A stretch of DNA of 64,000 nucleotides, from positions 186,001 through 250,000 of the forward strand of contig JADJHD010000001.1 in the NCBI GenBank assembly GCA_016707705.1. Reading direction: 5' to 3'. This DNA is from Bacteroidales bacterium. GTDB taxonomy: Bacteria > Bacteroidota > Bacteroidia > Bacteroidales > UBA4417. Positions within the stretch are counted from its first letter, which is position 1, and every line of letters starts with the position of its first letter. The notes beneath the pieces were generated by a model. It had not been told where the DNA came from and ran no database searches. It saw only the letters and a list, made by a program, of their open reading frames with translations. Positions 17,637 to 25,809 of this stretch are shown here, piece after piece. The translations under genes and the position numbers were made by a program.

Positions 17637-20600
17637 CTTAGTGCACCATGCACAGCAAGAGTAAGTATAACTGATCCGGCATTGAAATCAATGTTCCCCG
17701 GCATGTATGTGGGTGAAAGTAAGGTATTGTTGTTGAAGGCACCATCACCACCAAACCATTGAAGCGTGGTATAGTTTGTTGCAGTGGCTCCGGTAACAGG
17801 AATTGGATTCAAGACACAGAATGCATCGTCGATTCCGGCATATGCAGTCGGCATTGGGTCAATGATTAAAGTCATGGCATCAGAATCGAATATTCCCACA
17901 CAGGTTCCTGTGCCCTCACCTGTGAGCGTTAGACTGACAGAACCTGCTGCAATATCAGCCGGACCAGGTGTATAGACTGCATTCAAAAGATTGGGATTGC
18001 TGAATGTGCCATCTCCGCTGCACGACCAGGAATGATTTCCGCAGAATTGAGCTGTTCCATTTAAAGTATAATTGTTAGCCGCACAAATAGTTGCGTCAGC
18101 GCCAGCAGTAACATCAGGAAGTGGTGTAAAGGTCAGTACCTTGGAATCGGTAGATGTTTCTGACAGACAAGTTAGGGAACCTCCAATGGTGAGAGTCAAT
18201 GTTACACTTCCGGTTTCTCCTGGAACCGGGATATAGGTAGGAGTGAGAGTATTGGCATTGATCAGTGAGCCTGGTCCATTTTCAGTCCATGCAATACCTC
18301 CGACAGTGGTGTTAAGTGCTGTTGCATCACTAACTGTAAAATTCATTCCCTGACAAGTATTTACATCTAATCCGGCATTTGCCAAAGGCAATGGATTTAT
18401 TGTAAGTGTTATGCTTGAGGTGGTGTTTCCGCAAGGAGTATTTCCGTTTGCAGTAAGAGTAAGGGTTACAAATCCGGCAGATATATCAGCAGCACTGGGA
18501 GAATAAACAGGATTCAGGAAGGAAGCATTATTGAAAATCCCGGTACCTGAGCTAGTCCAGTTTAAGATGCTATAATTTGATGCAGTAGCACCAACAACTG
18601 TGTAAGTAGAGTTGGCACATACAGAGTTATTTACTCCTGCATTGGCAGAAGGAGGGGTTGTAACCGGCACCATCAGTGATGCAGAGGCCTGACATCCCTG
18701 GTCGGATGTAGATGTTAGCGTAACAGGGTAAGTATTACCAACCGCATAGGTATGTGTTGGGTTTTGAAGAGTTGAAACCGGCGATGCATCTCCAAAGTTC
18801 CAGCTCCAGCCAGTCACAGATCCTGTTGCAATAGTGGTATTGTCAGTGAATTGAACAATCTGTCCCGCGCAGTTATTTGCATAGCTAAAACCAGGCTGTG
18901 GGAGAGGATGAACTGTTACGGTTTGAGTTGTTGTTCGTGTTCCGCAATTAAAAGAAGTGGTGACCAGTTCCAGGTTTTGAGTACCTGCTGCAGTCCACTG
19001 CACTGTAACTGCAGGAAGTGTGTTACTGCCAATTATGGTTCCATTGGTGGCGGTCCATGTATACGAGGTCAATGTGAGAGGGGCAGCATTATAGGTTTGT
19101 GTAGTCCCGCTGCACATGGCTAATGTTCCTGCTATAGTTGGCAAAGGATCAGGATTCACCACTATTGTCAGGGCCGGGGAGTTTAATCCATTACCACAGC
19201 TTGTATTATTCCCATGAACGAATAGAGTTCCTCCAGATGCCAGGGTTGGAAAATTCAGAGTGATAGAATTGGTTGCAGTGGTATCCACAGTTCCATCTGG
19301 AAGGGTCCAGATATAGGATTGGGCGTTTGCAATTGCTGGTATGGTATAGACGATTCCTGTTTGTCCAACACAAACTGGATTATTACCTGATGGAGTAACT
19401 GCCGGAGTTTCTGGTAATCGCTTTATTACAAGGCTTAGGTTAATCGTCCCTTGTGTAAGGTAGTACCACCAGGAGTTAATAATGTCAAAATTCCCGTGGA
19501 AAACATCGTTAAAGGTATTGTCCTCTTCCATTGGCCAATCATGGCATCCTGTTATAGCTCCATAGGGTGGATTTACAGAAACTCCGGGGTATTGGCAGCC
19601 AATAAACTCCGTCTTTGTTACATTAGCTGCCATGGGAATCAGATTAGTATCATCCCATTGAATCTGCAAGTGAGAACTTCCGGTAGTTGAAGGAGGCCTC
19701 ACAAGATCAACCATTATTCCATCACTATTGGTTTCAATATCATAAATGGGCAAGTTGGTCAAACCGTTAAGGTAATCGATATTCATATTTATAGTTGCCC
19801 CATTTTGAACTGGAACTCCAAATCCATTATTCCCGTCCCATGGGATTGATTCCCATGTAGAACAGCCTGTTGATCCCAGTACATTGGCTGTTAAGGTAAC
19901 ATCTTCCCCACTGTTTGAACCTTGTGGATCAACATCAATAGTCAAGGACATAGATCCGGGTTTATTGACTTTAAGCAAAATGTCAACTGTTCCATCACAA
20001 TTGGAGTTGCTGCTAACATCGCAGATTTGTCCAAAGGTGCCTGTTGGAAATATGTTAATATCCGGGTCATTAAGAAAAACCTTGTATTGAGGGACGTCTC
20101 CTGGCCAGGAAAACTGATCAAGGTCATTCAGCGATTTTCTGTCATCAATCCAGTTGCCCGTATTAACAGCACCCCATTGATTGCAATAAAACATGAAATG
20201 TCCACCACCCCATTTGTTGATATTCAGTTTGGTGACAATTGAATCATCACTTAGGATATAAAAATCAGTTGCTGGTGCATGGTTTCCTGTAATTTGATTG
20301 TTGAATTGCCATGCTTTGCTCCATAATCTACCAGGCTTTTCGGTTGTTCCATCATATACACTCAAATCGAAATATTCAAGAGTCTGGCCGTTTGCATTGA
20401 AATTGACGTTGCCTGAAGCATCTGTGGCAAACTCAATGTAATAGTTTCCTACTTTGGTTGGTACAAAACTCAGTGGGTCATATCCTGTTGGATTGACAGC
20501 TCCGAATTTTGGTCCGGCAATAGCTTCAGTATAGGAATTTATATAACCACTATTACCAGCTGTGGGTTGGGATGTAAAATCAAAGCCAGGTACAGGAAGT

Positions 20601-20959
20601 CCATCCGGATCAATAAGTCTGAAATAAAGTGCATCAGTTCCATCCTGAGTAAATCCAAAATAAACAGTCTCAGCTCCGGGATTAGCTATATAAACATTAA
20701 GTCTGTATTTCGGCAGGCATCCGGCAGCAGCAAAGGGTATTCTGTATCCATTAAAAGTCCAGCCACCATTGTAAAATACAAGTCCCAGTGAACCATTTGC
20801 GGCAGAGGGTGTATTGGGTTCCATCTGCTTTGTGCCTTCTGCAGTTGCTCTTAGGTTGGCTAACGATAGTAATGCAGTAAGCAGTATTAATGGAAGAAGG
20901 TTTAGAGCCGGACGATATTTTTGAATAAGCTGGAATGAACTGTGTAGAGGTTTCTCCAT
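17519..20959 (-). CDS. Giant PKD protein, N-terminal segment
   Basis: The start ATG at 20959 leads a long signal peptide with a late hydrophobic stretch (NLLPLILLTALLSLANLRATA). Residues 45-430 form a unique beta-rich domain (GLVFYNGGWTFNGYRIPF, FVPTKVGNYYIEFATDASG, WGGGHFMFYCNQWGA) seen in large Bacteroidota surface proteins. After a linker around residue 500 come two Ig-like units, one PKD unit (VTGWSWNFGDASPVS) and four copies of an approximately 90-residue repeat of the type AGADATICAANNY...YTPGPADIAAGSVSLTLT. The true frame leaves this segment near 17.6 kb; the last 25 or so residues are out of frame. Confidence 0.85.
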   Translation of the reverse strand: MEKPLHSSFQLIQKYRPALNLLPLILLTALLSLANLRATAEGTKQMEPNTPSAANGSLGLVFYNGGWTFNGYRIPFAAAGCLPKYRLNVYIANPGAETVYFGFTQDGTDALYFRLIDPDGLPVPGFDFTSQPTAGNSGYINSYTEAIAGPKFGAVNPTGYDPLSFVPTKVGNYYIEFATDASGNVNFNANGQTLEYFDLSVYDGTTEKPGRLWSKAWQFNNQITGNHAPATDFYILSDDSIVTKLNINKWGGGHFMFYCNQWGAVNTGNWIDDRKSLNDLDQFSWPGDVPQYKVFLNDPDINIFPTGTFGQICDVSSNSNCDGTVDILLKVNKPGSMSLTIDVDPQGSNSGEDVTLTANVLGSTGCSTWESIPWDGNNGFGVPVQNGATINMNIDYLNGLTNLPIYDIETNSDGIMVDLVRPPSTTGSSHLQIQWDDTNLIPMAANVTKTEFIGCQYPGVSVNPPYGAITGCHDWPMEEDNTFNDVFHGNFDIINSWWYYLTQGTINLSLVIKRLPETPAVTPSGNNPVCVGQTGIVYTIPAIANAQSYIWTLPDGTVDTTATNSITLNFPTLASGGTLFVHGNNTSCGNGLNSPALTIVVNPDPLPTIAGTLAMCSGTTQTYNAAPLTLTSYTWTATNGTIIGSNTLPAVTVQWTAAGTQNLELVTTSFNCGTRTTTQTVTVHPLPQPGFSYANNCAGQIVQFTDNTTIATGSVTGWSWNFGDASPVSTLQNPTHTYAVGNTYPVTLTSTSDQGCQASASLMVPVTTPPSANAGVNNSVCANSTYTVVGATASNYSILNWTSSGTGIFNNASFLNPVYSPSAADISAGFVTLTLTANGNTPCGNTTSSITLTINPLPLANAGLDVNTCQGMNFTVSDATALNTTVGGIAWTENGPGSLINANTLTPTYIPVPGETGSVTLTLTIGGSLTCLSETSTDSKVLTFTPLPDVTAGADATICAANNYTLNGTAQFCGNHSWSCSGDGTFSNPNLLNAVYTPGPADIAAGSVSLTLTGEGTGTCVGIFDSDAMTLIIDPMPTAYAGIDDAFCVLNPIPVTGATATNYTTLQWFGGDGAFNNNTLLSPTYMPGNIDFNAGSVILTLAVHGALSCASQTLTQEPFLQPITLWLVRDLMIISAAILPNISSME

Positions 20960-21292
20960 GGCAGAATTTATTGTGAAATGAGCAAGTTCGTTGCTTGTTT
21001 TTGCTAGCCTATAAAATTACTCATTTATCCTGAAAGTTGTATCTGGACAAGATGTGACTTTTCAACCTATTAATCGCGCGATTAGTTATAGGTAATACAG
21101 AAATTATAATTATAATTTTCTTGATTATTTAACAAATATTTACTGTAATTAAAGAATAGTTGTATCAATTTTTTAATTGGAGTTCCTGAATTATAGCTAT
21201 ATACAATCTTCAATGATAATATTTTAATTTCATATGCAAATCCATAAATTATGTTCTTCTCCATTTCATACATTTGCCGCAAAATTGACTTG
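20960..21292. other. Divergent intergenic region with a perfect palindrome
   Basis: This AT-rich region separates the giant PKD gene (minus) from the porin-like gene (plus). It contains a perfect 14-bp palindrome TAATCGCGCGATTA at 21071-21084. A -7-like box TACATTTG at 21269-21276 sits just before the porin start; no good TTTG is seen at the -33 position. Confidence 0.5.
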
Positions 21293-22534
21293 ATGAAATT
21301 TCTGCCATCCCTTATTATTTGTTGTCTCCTTTTCCTATTCATTCGAACCGGCTTTTCCCAGAAGTCCGATTCCATATCAAAGAATTATCCCCGCCTTCAA
21401 TGGGAAGGATTTGTTCGTGCTGATGCAGTTTTTGACACCCGACAGGTTGTTGAAGCCAGGGAAGGATATCTTCTACTGTACCCCAAAAACAGGTTAAATG
21501 ATAAATCGGGTGAGGATATCAATGCTCATGGCAGCTTCAACCAATATGCCATGACCGCCCGGCTTAAATCAAGGCTTACCGGTCCTAAGGTTTTGGGTGC
21601 TGCCACTACTGCACTGATTGAGGGAGATTTTACCGGTGCAAGCAATAGCGAAAATAATAGCTTCAGGCTCCGTCATGCATACTTTAAAATGAAATGGGAG
21701 CATGTTTCCCTGCTGGCCGGACAATTCTGGCATCCCCTGGATGTCCCTGAAATGTTGCCTGATATGGCCGCACTTAATACAGGAGCACCTTTTCACTCTT
21801 ATAGCCGGCAACCTCAGTTGCGAGTTGAATATTCCATTTCAAAAAGTAATCTGGTATTCGCCATTAGTTCTCAAAGGGATTATGTTAGTGCCGGGCCTCA
21901 GGGATCATCCTCAGTGTATCTTAGGAATAGCATGATCACTAACATTCATATGCAATATCAATGGAGAAGTGGAAATCTTCTTGCTGGTGCCGGATTTGAT
22001 TTTAAACAGCTTACACCCAGAATGGTAACAGATTCAGGATATAAAGCATCTGAAAAAATAAACTCCTATGCTGGTCTCGCCTTTATGAAACTTTCTCTAT
22101 CCAAAGTGGTAATTAAGGCTCAGGCTATTTTAGGCCAGAATCTGAACGATCACCTGATGATGGGCGGCTATGCTGTTTCGGCAATCAATCCTTTGAATGA
22201 TCACAGGACTTACACTAATCTCAGCTACCTCTCCGGATGGCTTGGTTTAAGCAGCACCGGTAAGAAAGTTCAGGGTTCTGTTTTCGCCGGATATACCAAA
22301 TCACTGGGCGCTACCGAAAAGATTGCTGGTCCCGTGTATGCCAGGGATCCCGATATCGGGTATCTTTTCAGGGTAAGCCCTATGCTCACCTGGCTGGCTG
22401 GAAACATGGCTTTCAATTTTGAAACGGAATGGACTGTTGCCGCCTATGGAAAGTCAGATGAATATTATAGAATATCTCAAACCGAATCCTTTTCAAATGT
22501 TAGATTCAGTTTGGTCGCAACCTATAATTTCTAA
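21293..22534 (+). CDS. Porin-like outer-membrane beta-barrel protein
   Basis: The start is taken at the ATG at 21293 (MKFLPSLIICC...), 413 residues, because the 14 residues upstream overlap a probable promoter box (TACATTTG). A signal peptide (LIICCLLFLFIRTGFSQ) is followed by alternating amphipathic strands with aromatic girdles, LQWEGFVRADAVFDTRQ near the start and a terminal strand ending in Phe (RFSLVATYNF), as expected for an outer-membrane barrel. It resembles the DcaP-type trimeric porins in layout, but the substrate is unknown. It is followed by a hairpin at 22575-22608. Confidence 0.78.
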   Translation: MKFLPSLIICCLLFLFIRTGFSQKSDSISKNYPRLQWEGFVRADAVFDTRQVVEAREGYLLLYPKNRLNDKSGEDINAHGSFNQYAMTARLKSRLTGPKVLGAATTALIEGDFTGASNSENNSFRLRHAYFKMKWEHVSLLAGQFWHPLDVPEMLPDMAALNTGAPFHSYSRQPQLRVEYSISKSNLVFAISSQRDYVSAGPQGSSSVYLRNSMITNIHMQYQWRSGNLLAGAGFDFKQLTPRMVTDSGYKASEKINSYAGLAFMKLSLSKVVIKAQAILGQNLNDHLMMGGYAVSAINPLNDHRTYTNLSYLSGWLGLSSTGKKVQGSVFAGYTKSLGATEKIAGPVYARDPDIGYLFRVSPMLTWLAGNMAFNFETEWTVAAYGKSDEYYRISQTESFSNVRFSLVATYNF

Positions 22535-22574
22535 TCGTGATAAACTGAACGATCAGAGGTTTCTTTAAACAAAA

Positions 22575-22608
22575 AAAAGCCAGCAGCAATTCAATGCCAC
22601 TGGCTTTT
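22575..22608. terminator. Bidirectional terminator hairpin
   Basis: AAAAGCCAG (22575-22583) and CTGGCTTTT (22600-22608) flank a 16-base loop between the convergent porin and DUF2892 genes, with A-run and T-run on the two sides. Confidence 0.65.
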
Positions 22609-22626
22609 ATAATTTTCCAGGCAGAA

Positions 22627-22839
22627 TTACTTGCTGTCCTTAGTTTTGCTTGTATTCATTCCCAGTAATGGATACAGTGGGCAAAAACTAATCAGGCTGG
22701 TCAGCACGAATACTCCGGCAAATACAAGCATTACGATGCCTAAAGTACCGGTAACAACATTCGTGAAGTAAAGAACTGCAAATAATGCAGCCACCAGGAT
22801 TCGGACGGTTTTGTCAACAAGGCCCATGTTTTTTTTCAT
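22627..22839 (-). CDS. DUF2892 (YgaP-like) inner-membrane protein
   Basis: The start at ATG 22839 gives a 70-residue protein (MKKNMGLVDKTVRILV...) with two transmembrane helices and the family motif around SLISFCPLYPLLGMNTSK. DUF2892 domains correspond to the membrane part of the rhodanese-like protein YgaP and are often linked to redox or sulfur metabolism. The gene lies directly downstream of a Crp/Fnr regulator gene but has its own promoter with a CRP-type site, so it is a probable target of that regulator. The frame upstream of 22839 runs through the promoter and is not coding. Confidence 0.82.
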   Translation of the reverse strand: MKKNMGLVDKTVRILVAALFAVLYFTNVVTGTLGIVMLVFAGVFVLTSLISFCPLYPLLGMNTSKTKDSK

Positions 22840-22868
22840 ATTCGGATATTGTTTTAGGTTATGAATTA

Positions 22869-22876
22869 CAAATTTA
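22869..22876 (-). promoter_or_regulatory. -7 promoter box of the DUF2892 gene
   Basis: On the minus strand the box reads TAAATTTG, matching TAnnTTTG. Transcription would start near 22863-22865, about 25 bases before the ATG. No TTTG occurs at the -33 position; that place is taken by the CRP-type palindrome, as expected at an activator-dependent promoter. Confidence 0.6.
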
Positions 22877-22897
22877 TAAGGCTTTGAGGTAGAACTT

Positions 22898-22913
22898 TGT
22901 GACAAAAGTCACA
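22898..22913 (-). promoter_or_regulatory. CRP/FNR-family operator TGTGA-N6-TCACA
   Basis: TGTGACAAAAGTCACA is a perfect palindrome, extended by T and A on each side, and equals the classic CRP consensus TGTGA-N6-TCACA. Its centre (22905.5) lies about 42 bases upstream of the start site predicted from the TAAATTTG box, the class II activator position. It sits 26 bases past the stop of the Crp/Fnr gene, whose recognition helix carries the matching R-E-x3-R pattern. Confidence 0.75.
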
Positions 22914-22939
22914 ATGCGGCATATTCTATTTTGAGTTTT

Positions 22940-23569
22940 CTATTCCTTAAAAATTACTGAGTTTCTTCCTTGCATTATCTTTCCTTCCTTTTCAAGCTTT
23001 TTCATTAGTCTGCTGATTACCTCCCTTGCTGTACCAAGGTCGTTGGCAATTTGCTGATGCGTTAAAGATAAGGCCTGAAAATCTGCACGAACAGCCTTTT
23101 CCCTGAGATAGGCAACAAGTCTTTCATCCAGTCTGTTATAAAGCAAATGATTAATAGTGTCAATTAAATCAACATACCTGGAATTGAACTGGCTAAAAAT
23201 GAAGTAATTGAGCGAACCAAATTCCCTCACCCAGTTACGAAGCGAATCGGAGGGGAGCAACAGCAATTCGGTTGGTTCGACGGTTGTAGCTATTATAAGA
23301 CTGCTGGATTGATTGCAGCAAGCTGTAAAAGACATAATACACAACTCTCCTGGCTTTATGTTGTAGAGCAACAGCTCTTTCTCCTCCTCGCGACGACTAA
23401 CCCTCACCATTCCTGAAAGCACCAAGGGTACTGATTTTACATAAGCGCCAATATCCATGAGCTGCATATCGGATTCAAAGGTTAAACAGGCAGAATGCTG
23501 AAGTATCTGATTCACCAGTTCTGTGTCAAGTCCGGAAAGAAGACTCCTAATTTGAGTTTCTTGCATCAT
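22940..23569 (-). CDS. Crp/Fnr-family transcriptional regulator
   Basis: The 209-residue protein has an N-terminal cyclic-nucleotide-binding-like beta barrel (to about residue 115), a long dimer helix (NYFIFSQFNSRYVDLIDTI) and a C-terminal winged helix. The recognition helix GTAREVISRLMKKLE has Arg, Glu and Arg in the spacing (R-E-x3-R) that lets E. coli CRP read TGTGA. There are no N-terminal Fnr iron-sulfur cysteines. A cluster CIMSFTACC in the barrel may be a redox or ligand-sensing feature, as in relatives that sit beside DUF2892 or rhodanese genes. The canonical cAMP-binding loop (GE...R-S-A) is not conserved, so the effector is unknown. Confidence 0.9.
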   Translation of the reverse strand: MMQETQIRSLLSGLDTELVNQILQHSACLTFESDMQLMDIGAYVKSVPLVLSGMVRVSRREEEKELLLYNIKPGELCIMSFTACCNQSSSLIIATTVEPTELLLLPSDSLRNWVREFGSLNYFIFSQFNSRYVDLIDTINHLLYNRLDERLVAYLREKAVRADFQALSLTHQQIANDLGTAREVISRLMKKLEKEGKIMQGRNSVIFKE

Positions 23570-23642
23570 CTGATCGTTGAAATATGGTATAAAGATAATT
23601 AGTTGTAATCAAATTGCTATTTTTGGCTGCAACTTGCCAACT

Positions 23643-24206
23643 ATGCATTACCTGACAATCTTCATAATAGCGGTCGGATTATCGTTTGATACCTTTGCAG
23701 TATCTGTATCCAGTGGAATTATTCTGCCCCGCATAACCTTCAGGGAGGGTTTGAGAATTGCAATTGTAATGGCATTTTTTCAGGCTTTGATGCCATTACT
23801 CGGCTGGACAGTGGGTCAAAGCATTGAATCCTGGGCTAAGGATTTCGACCATTGGATAGCCTTTATCTTGCTTGCTGGCTTAGGAATCAAGATGATTTAT
23901 GAGAGTTTTTCGAAAGAAGAAGACAATCGCCTGAACCCTCTCGAACTTAAAGTCAGAATTAGTATGGCAATTGCTACTTCCATCGATGCCCTGCTGGTTG
24001 GTTTCAGTTTTGCATTTCTTGAATATAAAATTCTTTATTCTACTATTATTATCGGTTCGGTGACATTCCTTGTTTCAATGCTTGGACTTCTCTTTGGGAA
24101 AAAAGTCGGATCCAGGCTCGGTAAAAGAATGGAAATTGTCGGAGGAATTATCCTGATAGTCATCGGACTCAAAATTCTTCTGGAACATATGATGCCGGCT
24201 TTATAG
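23643..24206 (+). CDS. mntP: Manganese efflux pump MntP
   Basis: The start at ATG 23643 gives 187 residues, the normal MntP length; the 22 codons before it overlap a -7-type box TATTTTTG (23618-23625). Six transmembrane helices are arranged as two inverted halves, each with the conserved Asp motif: GLSFDTFAVSVSSG in helix 1 and ATSIDALLVGFSFAF in helix 4. MntP exports excess Mn(II) across the inner membrane. It is divergent from the Crp/Fnr gene, whose start is 74 bases away. Confidence 0.93.
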   Translation: MHYLTIFIIAVGLSFDTFAVSVSSGIILPRITFREGLRIAIVMAFFQALMPLLGWTVGQSIESWAKDFDHWIAFILLAGLGIKMIYESFSKEEDNRLNPLELKVRISMAIATSIDALLVGFSFAFLEYKILYSTIIIGSVTFLVSMLGLLFGKKVGSRLGKRMEIVGGIILIVIGLKILLEHMMPAL

Positions 24207-24256
24207 CCTTATCTGTTCAAGTTCGTAGTCTACTCTGCGACTGAATATATCCTTAC

Positions 24257-25072
24257 TTAAACTGCAACACTATATTCTCTGAGCGCATCGTTCAGAGAGG
24301 TTTTTGTATTGGTGCTTTCTTTCCTTTTTCCGATGATCAGAGCACAGGGAACCTGATATTCTCCTGCTGGAAAAAGCTTCGGCAATGTGCCGGGAATAAC
24401 TACTGAATAGGGTGGAACAACTCCTTTGTATTCAATGGGTTCAGAGCCTGAAACATCAATAATTCTGGTGGATCCTGTTATAACTACATTAGCTCCGAGT
24501 ACGGCTTCCTTTCCGATATGTGCTCCTTCCACTACAATGCACCTTGAACCAAGGAAGCAATTGTCTTCTATGATTACCGGTGCAGCCTGCACGGGCTCAA
24601 GGACTCCGCCTATCCCAACACCGCCGCTCAAATGTACATTGGCACCTATTTGAGCACAACTGCCAACTGTTGCCCAGGTGTCCACCATGGTTCCTGCACC
24701 TATCCAGGCACCAATATTGACATAGGAGGGCATTAGAATAACTCCGGGTGAGATATATGCACCATAACGTGCAACAGCATGAGGAACAACCCTTATTCCC
24801 AGTTCCTTGTAATTGTGCTTAAGTTTCATTTTATCATGGAACTCCAGCGGGCCAGCTTCAGTAACTTCCATCTGCCTGATTGGGAAATATAAGATGACGG
24901 CTTTCTTAATCCATTCATTTACCTGCCATCCGGTATTGCCAGGTTCAGCAATTCTCAGCTTTCCCTTGTCCAGTAATTCAACTACTTCCTCAATGGTATT
25001 CCGGGTTTGAGTTTCCTTAAGCAACTCCCTGTTATCCCATGCTGCTTCAATCGTCAATTTCAGATTTTCCAT
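24257..25072 (-). CDS. dapD: 2,3,4,5-tetrahydropyridine-2,6-dicarboxylate N-succinyltransferase DapD
   Basis: The 271-residue enzyme matches DapD length. It has an alpha-helical N-terminal domain, then a left-handed beta helix of hexapeptide repeats (GAWIGAGTMVDTWATVGS, QIGANVHLSGGVGIGG, CFLGSRCIVVEGAHIG). The C-terminal substrate motif is near VVIPGTLPK. It transfers succinyl from succinyl-CoA to tetrahydrodipicolinate in lysine and diaminopimelate synthesis, feeding peptidoglycan. A TATCTTTG box on the minus strand (25123-25116) is a plausible -7 element, leaving a leader of about 35 bases. Confidence 0.95.
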   Translation of the reverse strand: MENLKLTIEAAWDNRELLKETQTRNTIEEVVELLDKGKLRIAEPGNTGWQVNEWIKKAVILYFPIRQMEVTEAGPLEFHDKMKLKHNYKELGIRVVPHAVARYGAYISPGVILMPSYVNIGAWIGAGTMVDTWATVGSCAQIGANVHLSGGVGIGGVLEPVQAAPVIIEDNCFLGSRCIVVEGAHIGKEAVLGANVVITGSTRIIDVSGSEPIEYKGVVPPYSVVIPGTLPKLFPAGEYQVPCALIIGKRKESTNTKTSLNDALREYSVAV

Positions 25073-25328
25073 GTAATATTCTATTGCCTGAATTAATGTG
25101 CGCCTTTACCAGACCCAAAGATAAACAATCTGTAGTTTACAGAATCTGAGTTTGCATGTACTTCATGCTTTCAAACAAATCCCTGCTTATGATGACGGAA
25201 TCCATTGATTTACCTAATTTTGCAAACGAAATTGAAATGAGCATCTTTAGTGATAGACACAAACAGGTAAGAATCCACTGATCTGCGAGTTCCATCCGAC
25301 CTAAAATAACAAGATTTACGGATGAAAT

Positions 25329-25757
25329 ATGGGAAGAATTCTGGCATTTGATTATGGTCAAAAAAGGGTAGGAGTGGCAGTTACTGATGAACTTCAGATG
25401 ATTGCCGGTCCTTTGGATACAATTCATTCTTCCTTGATTTTTGATTTTATAGCTGCCTATCTTTCAACTGAAAAAGTAGATTGCTTTGTGGTTGGTCAGG
25501 CTAAAACTATGGGAAATCAGGATTCTGAATCCAGCATATTTATCGAGCCTTTTGTAAAAAAACTTCAAAAACTTTATCCTGATATTCCAGTCAAAAGAAT
25601 TGATGAACGATTCACCTCAAGAATGGCTTCCGATGCCATACTTTTTTCCGGGGCCAAAAAGAAGGACCGTAGAGATAAGGCGCTGGTTGACAAGGTAAGT
25701 GCTGTCATAATTTTGCAATCCTACATGGAAATGCGAACCTTTGGGAATGAACACTAG
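25329..25757 (+). CDS. ruvX: RuvX/YqgF family protein (Holliday junction resolvase-like, pre-16S rRNA nuclease)
   Basis: At 142 residues this is a typical YqgF protein. The RNase H-like fold begins with ILAFDYGQKRVGVAVTD, holding the first catalytic Asp. The second acidic site is in VKRIDERFTSRMA and the third in KKDRRDKALVDKVSAVIILQSYM. Relatives process the 5' end of pre-16S rRNA and were earlier proposed as Holliday junction resolvases. It is followed by def after 52 bases, and the two may be co-transcribed. Confidence 0.92.
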   Translation: MGRILAFDYGQKRVGVAVTDELQMIAGPLDTIHSSLIFDFIAAYLSTEKVDCFVVGQAKTMGNQDSESSIFIEPFVKKLQKLYPDIPVKRIDERFTSRMASDAILFSGAKKKDRRDKALVDKVSAVIILQSYMEMRTFGNEH

Positions 25758-25809
25758 GACCATTTCATCTGTTATTAAAACAAAAATCTAAACTCAGAAA
25801 ACAGCTAGT

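Larger units (their letters stand above)
10756..20959 (-). pseudogene. Giant PKD-repeat surface protein gene with T9SS type B domain, reading frame broken in the middle
   Basis: One gene of about 10.2 kb (some 3400 codons if intact) runs from the start at 20959 to the stop at 10756. The parts are a signal peptide, a unique N-terminal domain of about 400 residues, Ig-like repeats, many PKD repeats and a gliding-motility-type (type B) T9SS C-terminal domain. The similarity continues across frame changes, so these are pieces of one gene. At least eight single-base-type shifts are needed, near 17.6 kb and densely between about 14.05 and 16.4 kb. The protein would be a long adhesin or glycan-binding filament at the cell surface. 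Whether the damage is real decay or consensus error in a repeat array cannot be decided here. The segments are listed separately. Confidence 0.8.

Noticed and set aside
14053..17640. Programmed ribosomal frameshifting in the giant PKD gene
   Set aside because: Too many shifts in both directions at short spacing, without a common slippery sequence; indel error or decay is far simpler.
21082..21375. 97-codon minus-strand ORF overlapping the porin start
   Set aside because: AT-rich, Asn/Tyr/Ile-biased composition typical of noncoding DNA; overlaps the porin signal peptide.
25137..25427. 96-codon minus-strand ORF overlapping ruvX
   Set aside because: It overlaps the ruvX start antisense and crosses the dapD/ruvX intergenic gap with no support for coding.
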